Made by a program: the position numbers and the translations under genes. Of a stretch of 64,000 nt of DNA, positions 7,938 to 17,280 are shown one piece after another. The stretch is from DUPQ01 sp964563155 (GTDB taxonomy: Bacteria; Bacillota; Clostridia; DUPQ01). Position 1 is the stretch's first letter, and each line of letters starts with the position of its first letter. The notes below the pieces were generated by a model. That model did not search any database, was not told where the DNA came from, and saw only the letters and a list, made by a program, of their open reading frames with translations. The stretch is from NCBI GenBank assembly GCA_964563155.1, contig CAZLVL010000002.1, positions 1 to 64,000 of the forward strand, in the 5' to 3' direction.

Positions 7938-8613
7938 TTTCGTAAATACTTCCTTCCAAATCACTTACAATATCTCCACATTGAAGTCTGATTACTCTTT
8001 GTTGCAAGCGATCTACTATGTGGGTATCATGGGTTACAACCAAGACGGTTGTTCCAAGGGTGTTTACCTTGTATAAAAGGTCAATAATTTCAATACTAGT
8101 TTTAGGGTCTAAGTTACCAGTTGGCTCATCTGCAATTAGAATGTCTGGGCTGTTGGCAATGGCCCTAGCTAAAGCAACTCTAGCTTGTTCTCCTCCAGCT
8201 AATTCATCAGGAAAAGCCTTTTCCTTTCCTTCAAGGTCCACCATGCTCAAAAGCTTAGGCACAACTTGCTTTATAGTTCTAGAAGACTCTCCAATGATTT
8301 CCATGGCAAACTCAATATTTTGATAAACAGTCTTATTGGGTAGCAATCTACAGTCTTGGAAAACTACACCCAGCCTTCTTCTGTAATGGGGTAAATCATA
8401 TCTAGAAAGAGTATGTAAATCAAAGCCATTTACAAAGATATCCCCTGAGGTAGCCTTTTCTTCTCTTAAAAGTAATTTAATAATGGTGGACTTACCTGAG
8501 CCTGATTTTCCTGTAATAAAGACAAATTCACCAGGGTCAATCTGAAAATTTACTCCATGTAAGGCTTCAGTACCACTTTTATAAATCTTAGTAACATTGT
8601 CAAACTTTATCAC
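7918..8613 (-). CDS. ftsE: FtsE cell-division ATPase
   Basis: This is a 231-residue ABC ATPase. The Walker A GKSGSGKST is at 35-43, followed by a signature region (LAGGEQARVALARA) and the Walker B LIADEP with a following H-loop (VTHD). FtsE powers FtsX, which gates the adjacent M23 hydrolase at the septum. It starts with GTG behind AAGG and follows the PucR-type gene after one base. The signature is AGGEQ rather than the usual SGGEQ, a modest variation. Confidence 0.95.
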   Translation of the reverse strand: MIKFDNVTKIYKSGTEALHGVNFQIDPGEFVFITGKSGSGKSTIIKLLLREEKATSGDIFVNGFDLHTLSRYDLPHYRRRLGVVFQDCRLLPNKTVYQNIEFAMEIIGESSRTIKQVVPKLLSMVDLEGKEKAFPDELAGGEQARVALARAIANSPDILIADEPTGNLDPKTSIEIIDLLYKVNTLGTTVLVVTHDTHIVDRLQQRVIRLQCGDIVSDLEGSIYENETCKY

Positions 8614-8614
8614 T

Positions 8615-9697
8615 TTATGCCTTCTCCATGTTTTTTAAATAATTTTTAATTTTACACACTGTATCAAACAAGGATGCTGAAGAAAATTTAGTTATATCTA
8701 AATCTGTTAGCTTGTTAAACTTCTCTATCCTATACACCAAGGTGTTTCTGTGTAAGTACATTTTTCTGGCGGTTTCACTTATATTAAGATTATTATCAAA
8801 AAATATTTGCATGGTCTTAATTGTTTCTTCGTCAATTTTATCATAAATTTCAGAAGGAATGGCTTGTTCTGCAAACTCTTCTAACTTTTCTTTTTCTATT
8901 TCATGAAAAAGTCTTGATACTCCCATTTCATTGTAATTATAGACCCTTACCCCCTCTTCGTTAAAAGAGCCCAAATCAAAGGCTCTCAAAGATGTAACAT
9001 AAGACCTTGCTCCATCTGCTAGATGGTAGAAATTGGACCCTAAGGCTACTCTAATAGAGATTAGTAGCTGTTCTTCTAAGGTTGCTATAATTGACTTTAA
9101 AACTTTATATTTTTGACTGTCTTCACTTTCTTTATCTTCTAGATTTTTAATGGGCATAAAGACAACAACATCATCTTTATTCATTCTAACAACCAGTACA
9201 TCTTTTTTATCGTGAAACAAGTTTCTCAAGACTTGAGTAATGGCACCATTACTATCTTCTTGGGACCTAAAAGTAATGACTGTTTTCTTTTCATTGTCAT
9301 TTAGTTTAAATATCTTATTCCTGTTTTCAATCTCTTCAAGGGATAATTCTTCTTTTAGAATTTGTTTAAGAAAAAATAGTTTGTCGGTTTTTTCAGTGTT
9401 GGCTTTGAGATAATCTTTTACATAAAGAGCAAGCAAATCTAAAAAGGCTTCTGCTTCCTTGCCAAAATCTTCTATAAATACAAAGTATTGTGTGTTTTTA
9501 ACACTTTTAATTTTGGTGAAAATTAATCCTTTAATATATGTTTTCTCTTTAGTACTGTTTGTTAGTTCTTGAAAGTGTGCAAAATCACTTGCTTCTTGGC
9601 TTTTATCAGAGCACATCAGCATTTTTCCAGATGCTCCGACTACTCCAAAAAGATACTTTAATTGCTCTTTCAATGACTCTCTTAACTCCTCTAGCAA
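8615..9697 (-). CDS. PucR/CdaR-type transcriptional regulator
   Basis: The protein has 360 residues with a TTG start preceded by AAGGCGG. The last 60 residues are a PucR-type helix-turn-helix (NISETARKMYLHRNTLVYRI), and the preceding part is the GGDEF-like fold typical of CdaR proteins. It heads the transcript that continues into ftsE, ftsX and the hydrolase, so it may respond to envelope or carbon state and control that unit. The ligand is unknown. Confidence 0.85.
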   Translation of the reverse strand: MLEELRESLKEQLKYLFGVVGASGKMLMCSDKSQEASDFAHFQELTNSTKEKTYIKGLIFTKIKSVKNTQYFVFIEDFGKEAEAFLDLLALYVKDYLKANTEKTDKLFFLKQILKEELSLEEIENRNKIFKLNDNEKKTVITFRSQEDSNGAITQVLRNLFHDKKDVLVVRMNKDDVVVFMPIKNLEDKESEDSQKYKVLKSIIATLEEQLLISIRVALGSNFYHLADGARSYVTSLRAFDLGSFNEEGVRVYNYNEMGVSRLFHEIEKEKLEEFAEQAIPSEIYDKIDEETIKTMQIFFDNNLNISETARKMYLHRNTLVYRIEKFNKLTDLDITKFSSASLFDTVCKIKNYLKNMEKA

Positions 9698-9721
9698 CTC
9701 CAGTCCGCCTTTCTTTAATTT

Positions 9722-9751
9722 ATAATAACACAGGGTTAATTAACATGTAAA
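9722..9751 (-). promoter_or_regulatory. Promoter of the regulator-ftsEX-hydrolase unit
   Basis: On the minus strand TTTACA (9746-9751) and TATTAT (9722-9727) are 18 bases apart and lie upstream of the TTG start at 9697. It is the only promoter-like match between the divergent genes on this strand. Confidence 0.55.
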
Positions 9752-9832
9752 CCGGAGGGAAGAAATTAAGATTAGTTTTTAAAGATATGTGGAATTTTAC
9801 TAGTAAAATCTTCTTCTTGAACCAGCTTCGTC

Positions 9833-9860
9833 TTGAAAAAGACTTGATTTATGATATTAT
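9833..9860 (+). promoter_or_regulatory. Promoter of the TtcA-like gene
   Basis: TTGAAA (9833-9838) and TATTAT (9855-9860) have a 16-base spacer. The expected start point is at about 9867-9868, which coincides with the preferred ATG, so the message could be leaderless. Confidence 0.45.
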
Positions 9861-9867
9861 GCACCTG

Positions 9868-10590
9868 ATGAACCAGTTATTATTAAACCAAGTAAAAAAA
9901 GCTATTAGAGATTATAAAATGATTGATAAAAATGATCTTGTGGGGGTGGGCTTGTCAGGAGGTAAAGACAGCCTAGCTCTTTTGTATGCTCTTTGTGAAA
10001 TCAATTCCCATCTCAAAGACCCCTTTAACCTTATAGCTATTACTATAAAATTAAGTAAAGATAATCCTGATACAAGTTATCTGCAAAAAGTTTGTGACAA
10101 ACTTGGAGTTACCTTTCACATTGTTGATACAGATATTGAAGAGGTAGTATTTGATGTAAGAGAAGAAAAAAGTCCCTGCTCTTTATGCGCTAACTTAAGA
10201 AGGGGAATTTTAAATGATACAGCCAAGTCTTTAGGCTGTACCAAGGTAGCCCTCGGCCATAATAGGGATGATGCTGTTGAAACATTTTTAATGTCCCTTT
10301 TTTATGAAGGAAGAATTCATAACTTTTCTCCTCTTACCTATTTATCCAGAAAAGATATTACCATTATTAGGCCCTTAATTTATTCATGGGAAAAAGATAT
10401 AATAAACTTTAATGACCTACTTAAAATAAAGCCTGTTAAAAATCCTTGTAAGGTTGCAGGTAAAACCACAAGACAAAGCATAAAAGAATTTATAAAAGAA
10501 GAAGAGAAGACTAATGAAGATTTTAAATACAATTTATTCAAAGCCTTTACTAAGGGACAAGTATCAGGTTGGAAAGAGGTAATTAAATGA
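9868..10590 (+). CDS. TtcA-like PP-loop ATPase (tRNA thiolation family)
   Basis: The protein has 240 residues. The PP-loop GLSGGKDS lies near residue 30, followed by a CxxC pair (CSLCANLRRG) and a GHNRDD motif, as in the TtcA/TilS-related family that binds ATP and an Fe-S cluster and thiolates tRNA bases. TtcA makes 2-thiocytidine 32; the exact tRNA target here is not certain. The frame is open from 9787, but family alignment starts at about residue 28, so ATG 9868 is chosen although no ribosome-binding site is visible. It overlaps the MBOAT gene by 4 bases. Confidence 0.82.
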   Translation: MNQLLLNQVKKAIRDYKMIDKNDLVGVGLSGGKDSLALLYALCEINSHLKDPFNLIAITIKLSKDNPDTSYLQKVCDKLGVTFHIVDTDIEEVVFDVREEKSPCSLCANLRRGILNDTAKSLGCTKVALGHNRDDAVETFLMSLFYEGRIHNFSPLTYLSRKDITIIRPLIYSWEKDIINFNDLLKIKPVKNPCKVAGKTTRQSIKEFIKEEEKTNEDFKYNLFKAFTKGQVSGWKEVIK

Positions 10591-12017
10591 TTTTTTCAGG
10601 TATATTTTTTATAACAATCTTCTTACCCATCAGCCTCTTTTTATACTATATCTCTAATAATAGGACCTATAGAAATGCCTTGCTCATTCTTATGTCTTTA
10701 GTCTTTTATGCCTGGGGAGAGCCAGTATGGATATTATTGCTTCTTCTTAATTCTCTAGTAATTTATCTTCTTGGTCTTGGCATTGAAAAATCTAAAAAGA
10801 AACAATCCAAAGCTTTTCTTCTTACAGGCCTTGTCTTTCTTTTATCCTTATTGGGAGTTTTTAAATATACAAACTTTATTCTAAACAATATATTTTCACT
10901 GTTTAACATTTCTGGTGAAGCTAATATAAATTTAGGCTTACCCTTAGGGATTTCCTTTTATGTCTTTACCTCCATAGCTTACCTAGTGGATGTTTACAAA
11001 AGAAGAATAAATGCAGAAAAGAATTTCTTCAATCTTCTGCTTTTTACATCTTTCTTCTTTACTGTAACCTCAGGTCCTATTCAAAGATACAAAGATATCC
11101 AAGGTGATATCCTGCAGCCAAGAGAAAGTGCAGAAAAATTTAACAAGGGAGTGCATAGATTTATTATAGGGTTGGCAAAAAAGGTTGTTATTGCCAACAG
11201 TGCAGGGACCCTCATATCTTCTTTTATTGGTCAAGATTACAAACTCTTATCTGTTCAAGCTTCATGGATAGGTATCCTTCTTTTTGCAGTGCAGATATAC
11301 TTCGACTTTTCCGGTTATTCTGATATGGCAATTGGCCTAGCTTCCATGTTTGGCTTTTCCTTAAAGGAAAACTTTAATTATCCCTACATAGCAAAATCTG
11401 CCAGAGAGTTTTGGAGAAGATGGCATATATCCTTGGGCTCTTTTTTCAGAGACTATGTCTATATTCCCCTAGGAGGTAGTAGGGTCAAAACTAGTAGATG
11501 GATCTTGAACATATTTATTGTTTGGTTTTTAACTGGACTTTGGCATGGAGCTGGCTGGAATTTTATTGCTTGGGGTCTATACTTTTTCTTGCTCTTATTA
11601 ATAGAAAAACTCTTTTTGCAAAAGATTTTAGACAAATTACCTAAACTCATATCTCATATTTACTTTGTTTTAATAATGCTTATTGGCTGGGTCTTCTTCT
11701 ATCACTCAAATATAGGTGATGCCTTTAGATTTCTTGGCATTATGTTTAATATAAAGGCTGCTTCAATAAAAGATCCGGTTGTTTCAATCTTATTTAGAAA
11801 CAACATCTTTTTCATTATAGCATCTGTACTTTGTTCATTACCTCTTGGTAGAAATATAAAAGAACTTATTTTAAAAAGTCAAAATAAGTTCTTACAAAAG
11901 CACAATGGCCTTATGACAAATATTTTCATACCCTTGATAGATTTAAGCCTTCTTGCCCTATCTTTAATCTTTCTTGTGGGAGATACTTATACACCCTTTT
12001 TATACTTTGATTTCTAA
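10587..12017 (+). CDS. MBOAT membrane O-acyltransferase (AlgI/DltB-like)
   Basis: The 476-residue protein has about ten hydrophobic segments. The MBOAT catalytic histidine is H320 in GLWHGAGW, and the family block GPIQRYKDI lies at about 163-171. AlgI-type proteins move acetyl groups across the membrane onto exported polymers, usually with an SGNH-type partner encoded next to them. No partner is present here: upstream is the TtcA-like gene (ATGA overlap) and downstream is the convergent topoisomerase gene. The polymer is unknown. Confidence 0.88.
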   Translation: MIFSGIFFITIFLPISLFLYYISNNRTYRNALLILMSLVFYAWGEPVWILLLLLNSLVIYLLGLGIEKSKKKQSKAFLLTGLVFLLSLLGVFKYTNFILNNIFSLFNISGEANINLGLPLGISFYVFTSIAYLVDVYKRRINAEKNFFNLLLFTSFFFTVTSGPIQRYKDIQGDILQPRESAEKFNKGVHRFIIGLAKKVVIANSAGTLISSFIGQDYKLLSVQASWIGILLFAVQIYFDFSGYSDMAIGLASMFGFSLKENFNYPYIAKSAREFWRRWHISLGSFFRDYVYIPLGGSRVKTSRWILNIFIVWFLTGLWHGAGWNFIAWGLYFFLLLLIEKLFLQKILDKLPKLISHIYFVLIMLIGWVFFYHSNIGDAFRFLGIMFNIKAASIKDPVVSILFRNNIFFIIASVLCSLPLGRNIKELILKSQNKFLQKHNGLMTNIFIPLIDLSLLALSLIFLVGDTYTPFLYFDF

Positions 12018-12020
12018 AGT

Positions 12021-14246
12021 TTAGTCAAAAAAGGAAATCTGCTTTCTTCTTTTATCCCTATCGGTCATAACCCTACCTGTAGCTGGAACATTGGCAGGTC
12101 TATATCTATCAGTATCTTTTAGCCTTGCTTGGTCTAAAGGCAGCATATCTGTAACCACAACATCATCTTTTAATCTAATCAAAGTAACTCCAATAGAGTC
12201 TCTCTTGCTCTTAAAAGTAGCATGGCTAGTATTGAAAATTAAGGCTCTTTGGTCAGAGGTAATGGCTACATATTCTTTGTTCTCATTTTCATCTACCATT
12301 GCCATATAAAGGATTTTACTTTGAGTAGAAAAGGCATTAAGCACTTTTTTCCTGTTTTGCTTGGTCCAAAAAGACTTAACAGGGATTTGAACACCCTTTC
12401 CATTTTCAAAGAGATACAACATGTTACCTTTAAAGTCTTCTGTAGCTATCATGTGGATTAAATATTCCCCTTTTTCTAAATCAAAGATGTTTGGTAAATA
12501 TTCCCCTAAATCAGAAAGCTTACAGTCATTAATGTTATATAGTTTTGATTTATAGGCATTTCCCTTATTGGAAAACAAAATAATCTCTGCAGCATTTCTA
12601 GATGATATTTCTTGCAAGAGCACATCATCACTTTTAAACTTATTGTCTCCATCTGCCATGTAATCTGTCTTTTTAATCTTTTTAATGTAGTTGTCTTTTG
12701 TGAAAAAGAGTTGAACAGGATAATCCTCAAATTCTGGTTCGCTATACTCTTCTTCTTCTGGTTGGTCATATATAATCTGTGTCTTTCTTGGTTGACCATA
12801 CTTTTCAATGATTTCTTTAAGTTGAGAAGAGATAATGCCTTCCATCTTCTTTCTGCTTTTTAAGATAGCTTCTCCTTCTTTTATGCTCTTATTTAAATCA
12901 TTTATATCGTCCAAACGTCTTAGGATGTATTCTCTATTTAAATGACGTAACTTTATTTCTGCAATAAACTCTGCTTGAATTTGGTCTATCTTAAAAGCTT
13001 CCATAAGATTAGGAACAACCTGAGTTTCTAGGTCTGTATTTCTAATAATTCTTATGGCTTCATCTATATCTAAAAGAACCCTTTCTAAACCTAATAGTAG
13101 GTGAAGTCTTTGATTGTCCTTTTCTAAATCATATTTGACTTGCCTTTTTATACATTCAATTCTAAAGGCTATCCAATACTCAACTATATCTTTTATGCCT
13201 AGAAGAACCGGTCTACCTTCAATTAGAATGTTATTATTACAAGAAAAATAGTCTTCCATAGGAGTTCTTGCATACAAAAGGGCCATAAGTTTATCCACAT
13301 CTGTTCCCTTTTTAATATCTATAGTTATCTTCAAGCCATTAATGTCTGTTTCGTCCCTAACATCCCTAATATCCTTTATTTTATTAGTCTTAACTAGGGC
13401 AATAATAGAATCTATAATGGCCTCTTGAGAGGTGGTATAGGGGATTTCAGTTATCTCTATATGGGTTCCTTTTTTATCTAGATTATAGGCACCTCTTAGT
13501 CTTACCCTACCTCTTCCATTGTTGAAGATGTTGTTCATTTCACTTTCATCATAAATGACATAGCCACCTGTAGAAAAATCAGGAGCCTTTATATAGTCTT
13601 GGATTTGAGCATTATTATCCTCTAAAAAGGCAATGATATATCTGCAAGTTTCTTCTAGATTAAAAGATGGTAAATTACTGGTCATCCCAACAGCAATACC
13701 CTGGCTGGCATTAATTAGTATGTTGGGAAAAGCTGAGGGCAACATAACAGGCTCTGTCATGGTACCGTCGTAGTTGGGAGCAAAGGGAACAGAGTCTTTT
13801 TCAATGTCTCTAAACATTTCCCTACTTATTTCAGCTAGCTTTACCTCTGTGTATCTACTGGCAGCAAAACTCATATCTTTAGAGTAGGTCTTACCGAAGT
13901 TACCCTTGGAATCTACAAAGGGGTGCAAAAGAGCCTCATTACCTCTAGTCATTCTAACTAGGGTCTCATAAATTGCCATATCTCCGTGAGGATTTAGTTT
14001 CATGGTTTGGCCTACTACATTGGCAGATTTGGTTCTATCTCCTCTTAAAAGTCCCATCTTATACATGGTGTACAAGAGTTTTCTGTGAGAAGGTTTTAGT
14101 CCATCAATTTCTGGAATGGCACGGGAAACTATTACGCTCATGGCGTAAGGCATAAAGTTGGTCTCCAAAATCTCAGTGATTAACTGAGGATTTGGTTCAT
14201 TGGTATTCTCATCATCTTTTTTCTTATTATTTTTATCTGTTTTCAT
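12021..14246 (-). CDS. Type II topoisomerase A subunit, topoisomerase IV-like
   Basis: The protein has 741 residues. The DNA-cleaving tyrosine is Y132 next to R131 (FAASRYTEV). The winged-helix, tower and coiled-coil regions run to about 480 and a reduced C-terminal beta-pinwheel follows. I see no GyrA box (QRRGGKG-like), which argues for decatenation or relaxation rather than negative supercoiling. It follows the B subunit after 3 bases with no separate ribosome-binding site, so translation is probably coupled. It is likely ParC or a clostridial third pair. Confidence 0.9.
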   Translation of the reverse strand: MKTDKNNKKKDDENTNEPNPQLITEILETNFMPYAMSVIVSRAIPEIDGLKPSHRKLLYTMYKMGLLRGDRTKSANVVGQTMKLNPHGDMAIYETLVRMTRGNEALLHPFVDSKGNFGKTYSKDMSFAASRYTEVKLAEISREMFRDIEKDSVPFAPNYDGTMTEPVMLPSAFPNILINASQGIAVGMTSNLPSFNLEETCRYIIAFLEDNNAQIQDYIKAPDFSTGGYVIYDESEMNNIFNNGRGRVRLRGAYNLDKKGTHIEITEIPYTTSQEAIIDSIIALVKTNKIKDIRDVRDETDINGLKITIDIKKGTDVDKLMALLYARTPMEDYFSCNNNILIEGRPVLLGIKDIVEYWIAFRIECIKRQVKYDLEKDNQRLHLLLGLERVLLDIDEAIRIIRNTDLETQVVPNLMEAFKIDQIQAEFIAEIKLRHLNREYILRRLDDINDLNKSIKEGEAILKSRKKMEGIISSQLKEIIEKYGQPRKTQIIYDQPEEEEYSEPEFEDYPVQLFFTKDNYIKKIKKTDYMADGDNKFKSDDVLLQEISSRNAAEIILFSNKGNAYKSKLYNINDCKLSDLGEYLPNIFDLEKGEYLIHMIATEDFKGNMLYLFENGKGVQIPVKSFWTKQNRKKVLNAFSTQSKILYMAMVDENENKEYVAITSDQRALIFNTSHATFKSKRDSIGVTLIRLKDDVVVTDMLPLDQARLKDTDRYRPANVPATGRVMTDRDKRRKQISFFD

Positions 14247-14249
14247 AGA

Positions 14250-16247
14250 TTAAGAAATATCAAGCATATCAGTATATTTGTCACCATACTCTTGAATAAA
14301 ATCTTTCCTTCCCTGTAAATTATCTCCTAACAAAAGGTCAAAGACCTCTTCTGTCAATTTTGCATCATCAGGCATAACCTTGATAAGTCTGCGGGTCTTT
14401 GGGTTCATTGTGGTCTGCCACATCATTTCTGGCTCATTTTCACCCAAGCCCTTGGATCTTTGTATGGTAACCTTAGAAGTTTTTCCCTTTTTCTCATCTT
14501 CTTTGTTAATCTTTTCTAGAATTTCATTTTTCTCAAATTCACTATAGGCAAAATATGTTTCCTTGTTGTGAGTTATTTCAAAGAGGGGAGATTCTGCAAT
14601 ATATACCTTTTCCATCTCAATTAAAGAGGGTATCAGTCTATATATCATGGTTAAAATTAAGGTTCTTATCTGAAAGCCGTCCACATCAGCGTCGGTACAA
14701 ATTATGACCTTAGACCAATTGAGCTTACTTATATCAAAAGCACTTATCTTTTTATTGGACTTTGTTTTAATCTCTACACCACATCCTAAAACCTTAAGAA
14801 GATCAATTATAATGTCGTTATCAAAAATTCTGCCATATTCTGCCTTTAAGCAGTTTAGAATTTTTCCTCTTACTGGGATAATAGCTTGATACTCTGCATC
14901 TCTACCCATTTTAGCAGATCCTAAAGCGGAGTCTCCTTCCACAATGTAGAGCTCTCTTTTGTCAATATCCTTGCTTCTGCAATCTACAAACTTCTTTACC
15001 CTGTTGTTCATATCTAAAGATTTACCTAACTTTTTCTTTAGACTGTTCTTGGTTTTTTCAGCCTGCTCTGTACTTCTTTTATTTAAAAGCACTTGGTCAG
15101 CTACCTTTAGGGCTTCTGCCTTGTTTTCTATAAAATAGATTTCAAGTTCATGCTTTAAAAATTCAGTCATTTCATTTTGAAAGGCTGTATTTACTAAACT
15201 TTTTTTAGTTTGATTTTCAAAGCCACCAACTGATGAAAAAGAATTGGAAATGAAGACTAAGCTATCTTGAATGTCTGTATAGGTTATCTTGGCCTCTCCT
15301 CTAGTGTATTTCCCTTCTTCAGTTATAAACTTATCAAAGGCATACAAGAATGCAGCTCTCATGGCTCTTTCAGGAGATCCTCCATTTACCAAATAGCTGG
15401 AGTTATAGTAGTGTTCTGTTAAATTAACCTCGGTTGAAAAACAGAAAGTAGCATAGAATCTTGCATTATGCTCTCTTTGAGATGCCCTTTCAACAATCTT
15501 GCTTTCTCTACTTATGAGAACAGGCTTTGTAGCTGACTTATCCTTTATCAACTCTTCCATATATTGAGATATTCCATTTTCATAATAATACTCAATAGTT
15601 TTTCCCGATTCTTCATCTGTGAAAATGAAGCGAAGTCCCGTATTAGCTATAGCTTGTCTTTTAAGCATGTCTTCAAAATATTCTAAAGGAATATCTATGT
15701 CCGTAAAGACTGTTGGATCTGGCTTCCAAGTTGTGGAGGTACCTGTCTTTTTTAAGCTTGTTTTAGTCTTTTTAAGACCACCAATATTATATCCTCTTTC
15801 AAAATGAAGGTTATATTTATAGCCATCTCTAAAAACTTCCACATCCATGTATTCAGAGGCATATTGGGTAGCACAACATCCTAGGCCATTAAGCCCTAAG
15901 GATGAATCATAGTTGCCTGCTAGGTTACCATCATATTTTGCACCAGCATAAAGCTCACAATATATGAGGTCCCAGTTAAAACGGTTTTCATTTTTATTAA
16001 AGTCTACAGGCATACCTCTGCCATAGTCATTTACTGTAACAGATTTATCCTTATGCCTTATTACTTCAATAACCTTTCCATATCCAGCTCTTGATTCATC
16101 AATAGAGTTAGAAACTATTTCAAAAACAGAATGCTGGCATCCCTCTATTCCGTCAGTACCAAAAATGACCGGAGCACACTTTCTAACCCGGTCTGGGCCT
16201 TTGAGAGATTTTATACTTTCATTGTCATAGTTAGTTTTTCTAGCCAT
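14250..16247 (-). CDS. Type II topoisomerase B subunit, topoisomerase IV-like
   Basis: The protein has 665 residues. A GHKL ATPase domain has the Asn motif VSNSIDESRAGYG near residue 50 and the DYGRGMPVD motif. The transducer follows, then a TOPRIM domain with the catalytic Glu in EGDSA and the metal-binding DADVDG. ATG 16247 is chosen because AAGGTG lies 7 bases upstream; a TTG two codons earlier is too close. The consensus DNSIDEA and HIRTL blocks are changed to SNSIDES and QIRTL, so this is a divergent pair rather than standard GyrB. Confidence 0.9.
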   Translation of the reverse strand: MARKTNYDNESIKSLKGPDRVRKCAPVIFGTDGIEGCQHSVFEIVSNSIDESRAGYGKVIEVIRHKDKSVTVNDYGRGMPVDFNKNENRFNWDLIYCELYAGAKYDGNLAGNYDSSLGLNGLGCCATQYASEYMDVEVFRDGYKYNLHFERGYNIGGLKKTKTSLKKTGTSTTWKPDPTVFTDIDIPLEYFEDMLKRQAIANTGLRFIFTDEESGKTIEYYYENGISQYMEELIKDKSATKPVLISRESKIVERASQREHNARFYATFCFSTEVNLTEHYYNSSYLVNGGSPERAMRAAFLYAFDKFITEEGKYTRGEAKITYTDIQDSLVFISNSFSSVGGFENQTKKSLVNTAFQNEMTEFLKHELEIYFIENKAEALKVADQVLLNKRSTEQAEKTKNSLKKKLGKSLDMNNRVKKFVDCRSKDIDKRELYIVEGDSALGSAKMGRDAEYQAIIPVRGKILNCLKAEYGRIFDNDIIIDLLKVLGCGVEIKTKSNKKISAFDISKLNWSKVIICTDADVDGFQIRTLILTMIYRLIPSLIEMEKVYIAESPLFEITHNKETYFAYSEFEKNEILEKINKEDEKKGKTSKVTIQRSKGLGENEPEMMWQTTMNPKTRRLIKVMPDDAKLTEEVFDLLLGDNLQGRKDFIQEYGDKYTDMLDIS

Positions 16248-16282
16248 TAGCAATCACCTTTTCTTTTGTATAAATCATACTA

Positions 16283-16311
16283 ATTATATTCGAAATTCCC
16301 ATTTATTTCAA
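16283..16311 (-). promoter_or_regulatory. Strong sigma-A promoter of the topoisomerase operon
   Basis: TTGAAA (16306-16311), a 17-base spacer and TATAAT (16283-16288) on the minus strand lie 36 bases upstream of the ATG. This is one of the best sigma-A matches in the window. Confidence 0.8.
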
Positions 16312-16323
16312 TATTCTTGTCTT

Positions 16324-17241
16324 TTACAAGGGTTTATTGGTTAAATATCCCACATTGGGTATTAACTTATCAAAGTCTTTTTCTATACCTTTTTCTAAAT
16401 ATTCACTGATCTCATCTATACATTTTATACATTCTTGGCTACCTTTTTCAATTAGCTCCCAGACAGATTCATCAGAAACTTCCAAACTGTCTTGTAAATG
16501 GGTCCAACTTCTTTTGTTTAAATTAAGTACATCAATGTCATCTTTTGTCTTTTCCACATATGCTTTTCTAGGTAAAGGTAAAAGATTTATAAACCACTTT
16601 TTTAAGTTGCTGGGATCATAAAAAATCTTATGAATATTTATCATACTAGTAGATGCCTTAAAAACTTCCTTTTTTGTAACAGCATTAGGCTGGGTGTAAT
16701 TTATGAACTCGGTTATGAACTCTACTAAGCCATAGGGAAAAGGGGTTTTGCCAATTAGGTCCAAGATATTTTGCTTATAGGCATCTACCCCCATACACTC
16801 TTTCCATAACCTTATATCCATAATGTACTCAATAGTATAGTGGGAAAGAAAGGCCTTTTTGTCAGGATGATTAAAGTATTCAGCCCCTTGTTTTTCAGTT
16901 GCTAAGACATAAGGATGAATTGCTTTATCACAATAAAAATGAGTCAAAAAACCAGCAAAAAAAGCTAGGTGCTGTTCATACTCAAAAGAGTCTAAAATCT
17001 CCAACCAACTTATGAAGTCTTTGAAGAATTTAGCTGTTTCTATTCTATGCATCATCCTTCCTGCAGACTGAACCCTCTTGTCTACTAAAAGCGGAGAAAT
17101 GTAATAGTATAGAAAATCAGGACCTTGTGCTCCAAAGTTAAAAATTTGAATATTATTCTTAATAGCGTCTTTTACATTAACATCAGCTATACCATTTTTA
17201 ACCTTATTGGCAAAAATTACATGAGTAAGAATATCTGGCAT
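16324..17241 (-). CDS. Zinc-dependent phospholipase C family protein
   Basis: This is a 305-residue all-alpha protein beginning MPDILTHVIFANKV, which is typical of this predicted phospholipase C-like family. His/Asp residues of the kind that bind zinc are seen in THVIF, GPDF, FAGFLTHFYCDKAIHPY and LSHYTIEY. No signal peptide is seen. The frame is open from GTG 17274, but ATG 17241 has AAGGAA at 7 bases and matches the family start. The substrate is untested in most members. Confidence 0.82.
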   Translation of the reverse strand: MPDILTHVIFANKVKNGIADVNVKDAIKNNIQIFNFGAQGPDFLYYYISPLLVDKRVQSAGRMMHRIETAKFFKDFISWLEILDSFEYEQHLAFFAGFLTHFYCDKAIHPYVLATEKQGAEYFNHPDKKAFLSHYTIEYIMDIRLWKECMGVDAYKQNILDLIGKTPFPYGLVEFITEFINYTQPNAVTKKEVFKASTSMINIHKIFYDPSNLKKWFINLLPLPRKAYVEKTKDDIDVLNLNKRSWTHLQDSLEVSDESVWELIEKGSQECIKCIDEISEYLEKGIEKDFDKLIPNVGYLTNKPL

Positions 17242-17280
17242 CCAATTTTTCCTTAATCTTTTATTCAAGTGCACATAAAA

